Notes: generated by a model not told the origin, from the letters alone. Counted from the stretch's first letter, positions 8,289 to 16,112 are shown. The stretch is DNA of 64,000 nt from Dryocola clanedunensis (GCF_025215155.1 NZ_JALHAM010000120.1); one strand, 5' to 3'. A program made the numbers and translations.

Positions 8289-9221
8289 ATGCACAAGCCG
8301 ATTCTGATTGCTGCTCAGCTGTCCCTGAGCGCCAGCGCGATGGCCACTACGCCGCCTGCGCCCGCACCGCAAACCTACGCCAGCCAGCTGGGGACGGGGA
8401 TAATTGTCGACTGGGCGCGCACCGAGCGCGGCATTCGCGAATTCGATCCGCTGGCGGTGAGGGACTATCAGCAGCGCGGCTTCGGACACGTGCGCATCCG
8501 CGTGACGGGGGAAGCCACGCACCAGCGGCTGGTGCATCTGCAAAAAATCGTTGAGGCCTGCCAGAAGTACAACGTTGTGCCGATCGTCAGCTATCAGGCG
8601 GGCAGCGAAAGCGACGCGCAGGTTGTGGCGTGGTGGACGACGACGGCCCGCTACTTTGCCCAGCGCTTTCCGCAGCTCGGCTTCGATATCCTTTACGAAC
8701 CGTCGGATAAGCTAAGCCACGCCCAGCTCAACGCGCTGTATGAAAAGGCCAGCAAAGCGATTCACAAAATCAGCCCGCAGCGCATGGTGCTGATCTCCCC
8801 TCAGGCCTATACCCAGCCCGACAGCCTGAAATGGCCGGACTCCGCGACGGCTCCCGTGATGGCCAACTGGCACCTTTTCCCTTACGGGCCGGTGGCGGTG
8901 AAGGGGAAGCGCGGCTGGACGACGGGCACGCCTGCTGAGAAAGCGGCGATCCGCACGCGAATTAACAATGTGCTTCACTGGCAGCAGAAAACCGGGCACA
9001 GCAGCTGGGTTGGCGCGTGGTCGGTGGGTGAAGTGGTCAAAAGCGGCCCTACAAAGCAGCAAATTGCCTTCGCCACCTTTACCGCCTGCGAGCTGCAAAA
9101 GGCCCACCTGCCGTTTGCGGTAAACGGCGACGGCAAATTTTATGATGGCGAAGAGGGGGCCTGGCGCCCTGAAATGCAGCCGCTGCTGGACGCGATCCTC
9201 AGGCCTCGGTGCACTAACTGA
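8289..9221 (+). CDS. Secreted GH5-like (cellulase-fold) protein
   Basis: 310 residues from ATG 8289, chosen because it yields a clean signal peptide (MHKPILIAAQ... ending AMA before TTPP); a GTG at 8244 would add 15 residues ahead of it. The mature part looks like a single-domain TIM-barrel cellulase-type glycosidase: GHVRIRVTG near the barrel start, DILYEPSD at the acid/base strand (E137), ANWHLFP, and WSVGE with a candidate nucleophile at E248. The usual NEP of GH5 reads YEP here, so activity and substrate are uncertain. It may be an orphan periplasmic or secreted beta-glucanase. It stands alone between two operons. Confidence 0.65.
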   Translation: MHKPILIAAQLSLSASAMATTPPAPAPQTYASQLGTGIIVDWARTERGIREFDPLAVRDYQQRGFGHVRIRVTGEATHQRLVHLQKIVEACQKYNVVPIVSYQAGSESDAQVVAWWTTTARYFAQRFPQLGFDILYEPSDKLSHAQLNALYEKASKAIHKISPQRMVLISPQAYTQPDSLKWPDSATAPVMANWHLFPYGPVAVKGKRGWTTGTPAEKAAIRTRINNVLHWQQKTGHSSWVGAWSVGEVVKSGPTKQQIAFATFTACELQKAHLPFAVNGDGKFYDGEEGAWRPEMQPLLDAILRPRCTN

Positions 9222-9271
9222 GTCGTTTCGCTAACTTTAGGTTGCCGCGCTCCGTCAAATTATGTAGTTTT

Positions 9272-9288
9272 ATGCAAATAAACTGCAT
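9272..9288. promoter_or_regulatory. Inverted repeat upstream of the amino acid ABC operon
   Basis: ATGCA (9272-9276) and TGCAT (9284-9288) form a palindrome in an AT-rich stretch 27 bp before the operon start. It loosely resembles an ArgR-type box, but the match is partial. It could equally be promoter DNA. Confidence 0.3.
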
Positions 9289-9314
9289 AAATACATAATA
9301 TATCGGAGCGCCAC

Positions 9315-10094
9315 ATGATCAGGATGTTAGCAAAATCAGTTCTTCTCGCCGGGTGCATGGTTGCCACCCTCGCCACCGGCGCATACGCGGCCCAGCAGAC
9401 CTACGTTGTCGGCTCCGGCGGCACCTACCGCCCGTTTGAATTTGAAAACAGCCAGAAGCAGCTGGAAGGCTTCGACATCGACATCATCAAGGCCATCGCC
9501 AAAGCCGAAGGGTTTGATATCAAGCTGGTTAATACCCCGTGGGAAGGTATCTTCGCCACCCTGAACTCCGGCGACCGCGACATCATCATTTCCGGCATCA
9601 CCATCACCGACAAGCGTAAGGGCATGGTCGATTTCTCTGCGCCTTATTTCCCTGCTGAACAGTCCATCGTGGTGCCAACAGATTCTAAAGTAGATTCGGT
9701 TAACTCGCTGAAAGGTAAGAAAGTAGGCGTGGTGAACTCCAGCGCGGGCGACATTGTTGTTTCCGACACGCTGGGCAAAAACAGCACCGACATCAAGCGT
9801 TTTGATAACACGCCGCTGATGCTGCAGGAGCTGGCGGAAGACGGTATCGACGCCGCCGTGGGCGACGTGGGCGTGATCAAGTACTACATCAAATCCCACC
9901 CGGAAAAGCAGCTGAAAACCGTTTCGGACACCAAATTCGAGCGCCAGTATTTCGGTATCGCCGTGGCGAAGGATAATGCCGAGCTGCGCGAAAAAATCAA
10001 CGCAGGGCTGAAGAAAATCGTCGCTGACGGCACCTATGCGAAGATCTACACCACGTGGTTTGACAGCAACGTTCCCACCCTCCCCGCTGAATAA
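9315..10094 (+). CDS. Polar amino acid ABC transporter, periplasmic binding protein
   Basis: 259 residues with a signal peptide (cleavage after AYA, about residue 25) and an SBP_bac_3 fold: YRPFEFENS, GFDIDIIKAIAKAEG, PWEGIFATLNSGDRDIIISGITIT and KGKKVGVVNSSAG are hallmark segments of the GlnH/HisJ/FliY group. GGAG lies 8 nt before the ATG. It delivers a polar amino acid to the permease/ATPase encoded next. The ligand cannot be read from sequence. Confidence 0.88.
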   Translation: MIRMLAKSVLLAGCMVATLATGAYAAQQTYVVGSGGTYRPFEFENSQKQLEGFDIDIIKAIAKAEGFDIKLVNTPWEGIFATLNSGDRDIIISGITITDKRKGMVDFSAPYFPAEQSIVVPTDSKVDSVNSLKGKKVGVVNSSAGDIVVSDTLGKNSTDIKRFDNTPLMLQELAEDGIDAAVGDVGVIKYYIKSHPEKQLKTVSDTKFERQYFGIAVAKDNAELREKINAGLKKIVADGTYAKIYTTWFDSNVPTLPAE

Positions 10095-10107
10095 ATTTGC
10101 ATGACTC

Positions 10108-10124
10108 GGGGCCGCTTCGGCCCC
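10108..10124 (+). other. Intercistronic hairpin after the binding-protein gene
   Basis: GGGGCCG, loop CTT, CGGCCCC form a 7-bp GC stem without a U-run between the binding-protein and permease genes. Such hairpins usually raise the level of the upstream message by blocking 3' decay. Confidence 0.6.
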
Positions 10125-10137
10125 AACAAGGACAGGT

Positions 10138-10902
10138 ATGACCGGATTTCGCTGGGAGATAATCTCAGAATACGCGCCGCTATTTATGCAGGGCGCGATC
10201 ATGACCATCAAATGCACCATCATCTGCGTAATTTTAGGCACCACCTGGGGGCTATTACTCGGCCTGGGCCGAATGGCGCACGCCGAAGACGGCCCGTGGA
10301 AACACGTGCTGCGCTATGCGGTGCAGTGGCCGGTGCGCGTTTACGTCAGCGCCTTCCGCGGTACGCCGCTGTTTGTGCAGATCATGGTGGTTCACTTTGC
10401 GCTGGTCCCGCTGTTCATCAACCCGCGCGACGGCATGCTGGTCACCAGCGGCCTGATGTCCGTCGATTTCGCCCGCGAGCTGCGCTCTGAATACGGCGCG
10501 TTCCTGTCGTGCGTGGTGGCGATAACCCTGAACGCCGGGGCTTATGTTTCTGAGATCTTCCGTGCTGGCATCCAGTCTATCGATAAAGGCCAGATGGAAG
10601 CCTCCCGCGCGCTGGGCATGGGCTGGGGCAAAACAATGCGCAAGGTGATCCTGCCGCAGGCGTTTCGCCGCATCCTGCCGCCGCTGGGCAACAATGCCAT
10701 TGCCATTGTCAAAGACTCCTCGCTGGCTTCGGCAATCGGCCTGGCCGACCTGGCCTACGCCGCGCGTACCGTTTCCGGCGCCTATGCGACCTACTGGGAG
10801 CCGTACCTGACCATCTCGCTGGTCTACTGGGTGCTGACGTTTATTCTGTCGCTGATGGTGCAACACATGGAAAAGAGGTTTGGCAAAAGTGATTCACGTT
10901 AA
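10138..10902 (+). CDS. Polar amino acid ABC transporter permease
   Basis: 254 residues, a HisM/GlnP-type inner-membrane permease with about five membrane segments. The EAA loop that contacts the ATPase is visible as EASRALGMGWGKTMRKVILPQA (about 158-179). AAGGACAGG precedes the ATG. The stop at 10902 lies inside the ATPase gene. Only one permease is encoded, so it probably works as a homodimer. Confidence 0.9.
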   Translation: MTGFRWEIISEYAPLFMQGAIMTIKCTIICVILGTTWGLLLGLGRMAHAEDGPWKHVLRYAVQWPVRVYVSAFRGTPLFVQIMVVHFALVPLFINPRDGMLVTSGLMSVDFARELRSEYGAFLSCVVAITLNAGAYVSEIFRAGIQSIDKGQMEASRALGMGWGKTMRKVILPQAFRRILPPLGNNAIAIVKDSSLASAIGLADLAYAARTVSGAYATYWEPYLTISLVYWVLTFILSLMVQHMEKRFGKSDSR

Positions 10903-11611
10903 CGACCTGCAGAAACAGTTTGGCAAAACCCACGTGCTGCGCGGCATCTCCTGCGATATAGCGCCGCAGGAAGTGGTCTGCGTCATCGGCCCGTCCGGCT
11001 CCGGTAAAAGTACCTTCCTGCGCTGCCTGAACGCGCTGGAAAAGCCGGACGGCGGCGAAGTTATGGTGAACGGTTTTGCGGTCCACGACCCAAAAACCAA
11101 CCTCAATACGCTGCGCGAAACTATCGGCATGGTCTTCCAACGCTTTAACCTGTTCCCGCACATGACGGTGCTGGAGAACCTGATTATGGCACCGATGTCC
11201 CTTAAAGGGCTGTCGAGGGCGGACGCCGTCTCGCGCGCGGAAAAACTGCTGCAAAAGGTGGGCCTGATAGACAAAATCGACGCCTGGCCTTCGAGCCTGT
11301 CCGGCGGCCAGCAGCAGCGCGTGGCGATTGCCCGCGCGCTGGCAATGGAGCCCTCGATCATCTTATTCGATGAGCCAACCTCGGCGCTCGACCCGGAGCT
11401 GGTGGGGGAAGTGCTGGCGGTGATGAAACAGCTGGCTCTGGAGGGCATGACGATGGTGATCGTGACCCACGAAATGGGCTTCGCCAGGGAAGTGGCGGAC
11501 CGCGTAGTGTTTATCGACCAGGGCGTGATTCAGGAGCAGGGGCCGCCGTCGCAGCTGTTCAGCGCGCCGACCAACCCGCGTACCAAAGAGTTTTTGAGTA
11601 AGGTGCTTTAA
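10889..11611 (+). CDS. Polar amino acid ABC transporter ATPase
   Basis: 240 residues from GTG 10889, the usual GlnQ/HisP length. AAAAGAGG sits 10 nt upstream; a TTG at 10880 is too close to it. Walker A GPSGSGKST, signature LSGGQQQRVAIARAL, Walker B ILFDEPTSALDPE and the switch His in VTHEMGFA are all intact. It energises the transporter from the cytoplasm. It overlaps the permease gene by 14 bp. Confidence 0.92.
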   Translation: MIHVNDLQKQFGKTHVLRGISCDIAPQEVVCVIGPSGSGKSTFLRCLNALEKPDGGEVMVNGFAVHDPKTNLNTLRETIGMVFQRFNLFPHMTVLENLIMAPMSLKGLSRADAVSRAEKLLQKVGLIDKIDAWPSSLSGGQQQRVAIARALAMEPSIILFDEPTSALDPELVGEVLAVMKQLALEGMTMVIVTHEMGFAREVADRVVFIDQGVIQEQGPPSQLFSAPTNPRTKEFLSKVL

Positions 11612-11628
11612 CTCAGACAGCCTCTCAC

Positions 11629-11697
11629 CCCGGCCCTCTCCCCAAAGGGGCGAGGGAGAAAGCCAGACTGTCCCCTCTCCCTTTCAGGGAGAGGGTA
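11629..11697. repeat. Paired hairpin repeat acting as bidirectional terminator
   Basis: Two GC-rich hairpins: GGCCCTCTCCCC-AAA-GGGGCGAGGGAG, then CCCCTCTCCCT-TTC-AGGGAGAGGG followed by TAAAAA. This CCCTCTCCC-type element is scattered through many gamma-proteobacterial genomes. Here it separates the convergent ABC operon and emrD. Confidence 0.7.
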
Positions 11698-11702
11698 AAA
11701 AT

Positions 11703-12887
11703 CTAAACCGTCTCACCGTGCTGCTGAAACTTATGCGACAGCGGCAGCCAGCACAGCAAAATCAGCACGCCCATCGCCGTCATCAGCATCCCCAGGCTGA
11801 ACTGCCCGGTTTGCGGCAGCAGCGCGGAGAACCACGCCATCGCCCCGGAACCCATGTTTTGCAGGCCGCCAACCAGCGCTCCTGCGGTACCGGCCAGGAA
11901 CGGGAAAGGCTCCATGGCGCCGCTGGTTGCCAGCGGGAACAGCATCCCCGCACCGAAGAAGAACAGCGCGGCGGGGACAATCAGCGTCCAGATGTTCATC
12001 ACGCCGAACCAGCCCGGCAGCCACATTAAAATCCCCGCGAACAGGCAGCTCAGCACCGCCTGCCACATCAGCGCCGAAAACCGCCCGTTCTGACGGCCCG
12101 CGTACCAGGAGCCGAAGAACGCCGCCGGAATAGGCAGAATAAACAGAATGCTCACCACCACGCCGTTCAGCCCCAGCACGCCGCCCATCAGCACGCCCGA
12201 ACAGGCTTCGAAGACCGCTACGCCCGCCAGCCCACCGACCAGCATCAGCAGATAGCAGTTGAACGAACCGCTGCCGAGCAGCGCCTTATAGCTGGCTCCG
12301 AGCCGCTGCGGCTGCGCCTGAACCGGGCGCGTTTCCGGCAGCCAGCGCAGCATGCAGAACGCCACAATCACGCACAGCAGCAGCAGGAAACCATAGCAGG
12401 CGCGCCAGCCCCACACCGAATCGAGCATGCCGCCAAGCACCGGCGCAATCAGCGGGCTGACCAGGATGCCCATATTCAGCAGGCTGTTCGCCTGGCGCAG
12501 CGACGACCCCTCATAGAGATCGCGCGGCATGGTGCGGGCCATCACCCCGGCCACGCCGGTGCCCATCCCCTGCAGCGCGCTGGCATACACCAGGGCGGAT
12601 AAATTAGTGGTGAACAGCGCCCAGACCGTCGCGAGGATAAAAATGCCCATCCCGGCCAGGATGACGGGGCGACGCCCGATGCGGTCTGAAATCGGCCCGT
12701 AGAATAGCTGGGAAATGCCGTACGTCAGCAGATACGCCGCCATCACCCGCTGGATAGCCCCGTCGCGTACGCCCAGCTCGTGGGCCATATCGGGGATCGA
12801 CGGAATATAGATCGTCTGGGTCATCTGCCCGACGGCGACCAGCAGAATAAGCATCATCAGCAGGTGAATATTGGCTAACTTTCTCAT
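11703..12887 (-). CDS. emrD: Multidrug efflux MFS transporter EmrD
   Basis: 394 residues from ATG 12887, exactly the E. coli EmrD length; a longer reading to 13271 has no family support. It is a 12-segment MFS/DHA1 antiporter opening with LVAVGQMTQTIYIPSIPDMA, with the loop motif YGPISDRIGRRP and a C-terminal segment (FPLATSGAMEPFPFLAGTAG) nearly identical to EmrD. It expels amphipathic compounds with proton exchange at the inner membrane. Its position next to tisB-istR is the conserved enterobacterial order. Confidence 0.95.
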   Translation of the reverse strand: MRKLANIHLLMMLILLVAVGQMTQTIYIPSIPDMAHELGVRDGAIQRVMAAYLLTYGISQLFYGPISDRIGRRPVILAGMGIFILATVWALFTTNLSALVYASALQGMGTGVAGVMARTMPRDLYEGSSLRQANSLLNMGILVSPLIAPVLGGMLDSVWGWRACYGFLLLLCVIVAFCMLRWLPETRPVQAQPQRLGASYKALLGSGSFNCYLLMLVGGLAGVAVFEACSGVLMGGVLGLNGVVVSILFILPIPAAFFGSWYAGRQNGRFSALMWQAVLSCLFAGILMWLPGWFGVMNIWTLIVPAALFFFGAGMLFPLATSGAMEPFPFLAGTAGALVGGLQNMGSGAMAWFSALLPQTGQFSLGMLMTAMGVLILLCWLPLSHKFQQHGETV

Positions 12888-13142
12888 CGTCTCAGCATGG
12901 TTATGGGTGGAAAAGAACAGTCGCCAGTGAATGTCACTGACACAGTATGAAAATCGAGAGGAATCTACCACAGATAAAGCGCGAGGCAAGATGACGTAGC
13001 GTTTTCCCTGGCGGCACAAACTGGCCTGATGTAAAGACGGCGCGGCAATGTTTGTTGCCATTTTGCGCGATAACTCTCGCACAAGTTCTCCTGTGGCCTT
13101 ATTGTTAGCAGGGTTAAAAGTATTCGCCATGAGGTTAAACAA

Positions 13143-13490
13143 ATGGAGATTGAAGCAAAAAGGCAAAGAGCGCTCGACATGCTTGCCCAAACCGGCATGT
13201 GGAAAAGCAATTATCTCCCGCCTTATACCCGTTGGCTTTGGCGAGCTGGTCGAAATATTCCCCCTCCCCACTTTTGTTCACTATGGGGCCTGTTTATTGG
13301 TCATACCATTCAGTTTGGCGTGACATGGGGGATACTTATGTGGCTGTTCGTCTGGCGAGTCCAGGGTGACAGTTTAGAAACTGTAGTCGTCAGATCGGGC
13401 TGTGCCGGGCTGATGTATGGACTGACAATGACGAGTTATTACGCCCTGGGACGCTGGCGCTATAAATTGCCGCGCTGGAAAGATGTCTGA
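13143..13490 (+). CDS. Small membrane protein, DUF6404-like
   Basis: 115 residues. A soluble helical N-terminus (EIEAKRQRALDMLAQTGMWKSNYLPP) precedes two membrane segments (about 45-70 and 80-100) and a basic tail. The opening and the PPYxRWLWRxG pattern match proteins I know as DUF6404; function unknown. GAGGTTAAACA precedes the ATG. It lies between emrD (divergent) and the tisB terminator. Confidence 0.65.
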   Translation: MEIEAKRQRALDMLAQTGMWKSNYLPPYTRWLWRAGRNIPPPHFCSLWGLFIGHTIQFGVTWGILMWLFVWRVQGDSLETVVVRSGCAGLMYGLTMTSYYALGRWRYKLPRWKDV

Positions 13491-13510
13491 CTGCGAAGCG
13501 ATTTATTAAA

Positions 13511-13532
13511 GGGAGGCGGCTTCCCGCCTCCC
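13511..13532 (-). terminator. Terminator of tisB (bidirectional)
   Basis: GGGAGGCGG, a 4-nt loop, CCGCCTCCC is followed on the minus strand by TTTAATAA and on the plus strand by TTTGG. It ends tisB on the minus strand and probably the small membrane gene on the plus strand. Confidence 0.75.
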
Positions 13533-13554
13533 TTTGGTGCGGCCTGAACATGAA

Positions 13555-13644
13555 CTACTTCGCGTACTTCATGACTTCTTCAAGCAGTTGCAGTAACGCA
13601 ACAATGAGCTTCAGAACCTGAATAATCAGTTCCATCCATCTCAT
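13555..13644 (-). CDS. tisB: SOS-induced membrane toxin TisB
   Basis: A 29-residue hydrophobic peptide, MRWMELIIQVLKLIVALL then QLLEEVMKYAK, the same length as E. coli TisB and sharing the core LKLIVALQLL and C-terminal KYxK. It forms an amphipathic helix that permeabilises the inner membrane, drops ATP and promotes persistence. AAAGGAG lies 6 nt upstream of the ATG. It sits beside emrD as in E. coli, with a LexA box and the IstR antisense gene upstream. Translation should need a standby site near 13714-13732, where IstR can pair. Confidence 0.88.
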   Translation of the reverse strand: MRWMELIIQVLKLIVALLQLLEEVMKYAK

Positions 13645-13671
13645 ACGCGTCTCCTTTGGTAAGGAACACTT

Positions 13672-13725
13672 TCAGCCGACGTGCCTTTCCGCTGCCTGTA
13701 GCTGGCTGACTTTGTTGGTATTCAT
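13672..13725 (-). CDS. tisA-like leader reading frame in the tisB mRNA
   Basis: A 17-codon frame (MNTNKVSQLQAAERHVG) in the tisB 5' leader, starting in the IstR-complementary segment and ending 27 nt before the tisB start. Its position corresponds to E. coli tisA, which is not needed for toxicity and may not be translated. GAGGAG upstream of the ATG could still recruit ribosomes. Confidence 0.35.
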   Translation of the reverse strand: MNTNKVSQLQAAERHVG

Positions 13726-13845
13726 GGCGTGCTCCTCTGAGGTTAAGGCACTGACGGCACCACCCGTTTCAGCCAGGACTTTTATTCCGCGGCGGGTCGC
13801 GGCCTCAGAGCACGTCATCTTCAACAGGGTAATTGTAGTGATTTT

Positions 13846-13865
13846 TACTGTATATAAAAACAGTT
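13846..13865 (-). promoter_or_regulatory. LexA box and tisB promoter
   Basis: TACTGTATATAAAAACAGTT is a near-consensus LexA site (CTGT...ACAG with TATATAAAAA core). On the minus strand a TACAAT -10 lies at 13837-13832 with the box over the -35 area, so LexA would block tisB transcription until DNA damage. Confidence 0.88.
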
Positions 13866-13967
13866 GTTTAATTAAAATGCGGCCTGTCTCGTAGAATGAA
13901 AAACAACCGCCGCTCAAATTGACAGCAACTGTTTGCCTGGCCTGAAAATTCATCGTATATTTCATCT

Positions 13968-14058
13968 GTTGGTACTTCATGGCGTGCGAAGCAGTTCCGT
14001 CCCATACGCGCTCAATGCAGTAAAAACAAACGACCCCGCCTCACCAGCGGGGTTTTTT
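13968..14058 (+). ncRNA. istR: IstR antisense RNA (inhibitor of TisB)
   Basis: A promoter TTGCCT (13933-13938), 17-nt spacer, TATATT (13956-13961) drives plus-strand RNA from about 13968. A perfect terminator, CCCCGC-loop-GCGGGG plus six T, ends it at about 14058. The RNA starts with GTTGGTA-C-TTCATGGCGTGC (13968-13987), which repeats plus-strand 13714-13732 except for one extra base and is therefore complementary to the tisB leader. Divergent placement from tisB across a LexA box matches E. coli istR. Exact ends are estimates. Confidence 0.82.
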
Positions 14059-14133
14059 GTTTTTCAGGTCAGCAGGAAGGGGATGAATCAGAAATGAAGG
14101 GCGTACAGCTGCGGCTGTAGAAGCTTGTCGTAC

Positions 14134-14430
14134 TCAGTCAAAATAGCCGTTGGGGATCGCCTGCCCAAAACCGTCGCCGCTGTCGGTGCTGTTATCCCGG
14201 CGGCCACGCGCCTCAAGCCTTTGCGCACGGAGCTGCTCGCTGATCTCGCGACGCTGGTCGTCACTCAGATACTCTTTGTTGTAATAAGGATCAGGATACG
14301 GCGAGCGGATAAAACCCTCATCGGCACGCGAGTTCAAAGAACGCTGGTCGCTACCGGCGGAGCTATCCAGCGACGAACAGCCAGCCAGAACCAGCGGGGC
14401 CAGTAACAAGAGCGCGAGTTTATAAGCCAT
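14134..14430 (-). CDS. Predicted small lipoprotein, function unknown
   Basis: 98 residues with a textbook lipoprotein signal: MAYK, a leucine-rich stretch, then lipobox LAGC with SS after the Cys. The rest is polar, with Pro/Tyr-rich SPYPDPYYNKEYL and a charged helix (DDQRREISEQLRAQRLEARGRR), ending in a short Gly/Asp tail. Position +2 is Ser, so outer-membrane sorting is expected. AGGTGAAG precedes the ATG. I do not recognise a named family. Confidence 0.75.
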   Translation of the reverse strand: MAYKLALLLLAPLVLAGCSSLDSSAGSDQRSLNSRADEGFIRSPYPDPYYNKEYLSDDQRREISEQLRAQRLEARGRRDNSTDSGDGFGQAIPNGYFD

Positions 14431-14600
14431 TTTTCTTCACCTGTGAAAGTCTGTCCGCAGCGTATCACGAATAAACGGCCTCAGGCTGTGCTCGATCTCT
14501 CCTCAACGAAACGTTTAAACACACTCTTTCCCGCCGTTTTTTACCAGTCTTCTACGCTTAATAAGCCTGCTAATTAACCGACTTAACGCTGGAGAGAAAC

Positions 14601-15218
14601 ATGATAAAGCACCGTTTACCCGCTCTGCTGCTGGGCGCGCTGGCCCTGAGCTTTGGGGCGATGGCCGCCACGCCCGATAACGTTATCACCCCGGTTCGCG
14701 GCACGATTGAGAATGTGAACGACAATACCCTGCAGCTCACCACGCGGCAGGGCGAAAAGCTCAGCGTGGGGCTGACGGACAAAACGAAGGTGAACAGCGT
14801 CAGCAAGGCGAAGATGAGCGACATCAAGCCGGATAGTTTTATCGGCACCGCCGCCGTGCCCCAGGCCGATGGCACGTTAAAAGCGCTGGAAGTTCACGTG
14901 TTTGCCCCAGGCCTGCGCGGCTCCGGGGAAGGCTTCAATCCGTTTGAATCCGCCAATGGCCAGGTCAACACCATGACCAACGGCACGGTCGGCAAGCTGG
15001 TCAACAGCAACGGTCGCACGATGACGGTGAAATACCACGACAAAGAAAAAACGGTTACCGTCCCGGACGACGTCCCGGTAGTGCTGATAACCCCAGCCGA
15101 TAAATCGATATTAAAACCAGGCACCAAAGTCGTGCTCTTCGCAATGAAAGACGACAAAGGCAACGCGATCGCCCGCGGGATTTCCGCCGGAAAGGATGGG
15201 CTGGTGCCGCCTATGTGA
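14601..15218 (+). CDS. Exported beta-strand repeat protein, DUF5666-like
   Basis: 205 residues with a signal peptide (cleavage after AMA, residue 22). Two similar small-barrel units follow: GTIENVNDNTLQLTTRQGEKLSV (about 31-53) and GTVGKLVNSNGRTMTVKYHDKEKTVTV (about 126-152), each followed by a KxGTxV-type strand. This OB-like repeat resembles DUF5666 proteins. Periplasmic location is expected; no catalytic residues are evident. GGAGAG lies just upstream of the ATG. Confidence 0.7.
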   Translation: MIKHRLPALLLGALALSFGAMAATPDNVITPVRGTIENVNDNTLQLTTRQGEKLSVGLTDKTKVNSVSKAKMSDIKPDSFIGTAAVPQADGTLKALEVHVFAPGLRGSGEGFNPFESANGQVNTMTNGTVGKLVNSNGRTMTVKYHDKEKTVTVPDDVPVVLITPADKSILKPGTKVVLFAMKDDKGNAIARGISAGKDGLVPPM

Positions 15219-15239
15219 GGGAAGAGGCTGTTGGTCACG

Positions 15240-15324
15240 CGTAGGGTGGATAAGCGGCAGCGCCATCCACCGTTGTTTTGAAGCAGAAGGCGGATGACGC
15301 AGACTTATCCGCCCTACAAAACCT
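15240..15324. repeat. 85-bp BIME, copy A, next to hicB
   Basis: Two REP-type hairpins (GGTGGATAAGCGGCAGCGCCATCCACC and GGCGGATGACGCAGACTTATCCGCC regions) enclosed by inverted ends GTAGGGTGGATAAG/CTTATCCGCCCTAC. It is 82/85 identical to copy B at 16028-16112, in the same orientation on the other side of hicAB. Confidence 0.9.
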
Positions 15325-15338
15325 GAGTCGAGTTGAGA

Positions 15339-15683
15339 TCAGGACTCACGCTGTTTAATGAGCATCTTCGCGCCCTGATTCAGCAGCTGGTTGATACTCT
15401 CCCCGCTTGCCTGCGCAATACGTTCCAGCGCTGCATGGTCTTCCGGTGACAGGCGGGCAGAGATTTTTCCGCTATAGGATTTATAAGGCTCAATCCCTTT
15501 TTTACTGCACGTTTCCAGAAAGAACTTCAGGGATTCCGCGCCTTCTGTTTTCAGTTCCTGAACGCTGTAGGCATAGAAATCTGCTCCGCCGTTTAAGCCG
15601 ATGAACTCTCCGCGAAACATTTCAATGTCTGGATCGAAGCTGATAACGGCCGTATGTCCGTCAATTTTGATAATGTTTTTCAT
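15339..15683 (-). CDS. hicB: HicB-family antitoxin
   Basis: 114 residues. The N-terminal half is a HicB partial RNase-H-like fold (AVISFDPDIEMFRGEFIGLNGGADFY). The C-terminal half is a ribbon-helix-helix (GKISARLSPEDHAALERIAQASGESINQLLNQG) that should bind the operator near 15961-15985. It neutralises HicA and autoregulates. It follows hicA with a 4-bp overlap, the usual toxin-first order of hicAB. The stop lies 15 bp from BIME copy A. Confidence 0.87.
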   Translation of the reverse strand: MKNIIKIDGHTAVISFDPDIEMFRGEFIGLNGGADFYAYSVQELKTEGAESLKFFLETCSKKGIEPYKSYSGKISARLSPEDHAALERIAQASGESINQLLNQGAKMLIKQRES

Positions 15684-15937
15684 GGTTTAATCCCCAGGCT
15701 TTCCAGCCAGATACGGGTCGCATTTACCGCGCCTTTATCCATTGTCGATTTCGGATGCGGTCGGTGGTAAACACGCACTTCATCTCGTAAAGTAAATGCT
15801 TCGCGCGACCCCGCTGCACTTACGTCGACCTCAGCACCCAGCGCAATCATTAACGCTTTAAAGTCTCGCCATTCCAGCGAACCTGATACGGGGCGGCGGT
15901 AAACGGATTCCAGTGTTCTTTGATGTTGTCGTTTCAT
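15680..15937 (-). CDS. hicA: HicA-family mRNA interferase toxin
   Basis: 85 residues from ATG 15937. AAGGA is spaced properly for this start; the ATG at 15949 directly abuts it. HicA is a small dsRBD-fold mRNA interferase; here the fold reads LEWRDFKALMIALGAEVD, REAFTLRDEVRVYHRPHP, KGAVNATRIWLESLG. The catalytic His is presumably in YHRPHP, since the classic GSHxxF segment reads GSREAF. It degrades mRNA when HicB is lost. Confidence 0.85.
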   Translation of the reverse strand: MKRQHQRTLESVYRRPVSGSLEWRDFKALMIALGAEVDVSAAGSREAFTLRDEVRVYHRPHPKSTMDKGAVNATRIWLESLGIKP

Positions 15938-15960
15938 ACAATAAGACATCCTTGTGTTTT

Positions 15961-15985
15961 TATGGTATCAAAATGTAATACCATA
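15961..15985. promoter_or_regulatory. Putative HicB operator
   Basis: TATGGTAT (15961-15968) and ATACCATA (15978-15985) form a perfect 8-bp inverted repeat with a 9-nt AT-rich spacer, 24 bp upstream of the hicA start. Its symmetry and place fit autoregulation by the HicB ribbon-helix-helix domain. Confidence 0.65.
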
Positions 15986-16027
15986 AAAAAGATCTTCATA
16001 CAGCTACGCTTGAAATGGTCAGGCAGC

Positions 16028-16112
16028 CGTAGGGTGGATAAGCGGCAGCGCCATCCACCGTTTTTTTGAAGTAGAAGGCGGATGACGCAGGCTTATCCGC
16101 CCTACAAAACCT
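16028..16112. repeat. 85-bp BIME, copy B, upstream of hicAB
   Basis: Same 85-bp composite element as copy A with three substitutions. Its last bases supply part of the stop codon of the neighbouring gene (cta at 16111-16113). Confidence 0.9.

Noticed and set aside
9272..9298. ArgR box upstream of the amino acid ABC operon
   Set aside because: Only one half resembles the consensus; kept as a weak inverted repeat without naming the regulator.
13672..13980. 102-codon minus-strand frame over the tisB leader and LexA box
   Set aside because: It would start upstream of the SOS promoter; the conserved elements there are regulatory. Only its last 17 codons correspond to a tisA-like frame.
15240..16112. 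The two 85-bp copies as CRISPR repeats or att sites
   Set aside because: Only two copies, each made of REP hairpins, 788 bp apart with genes between; no integrase or spacer pattern.
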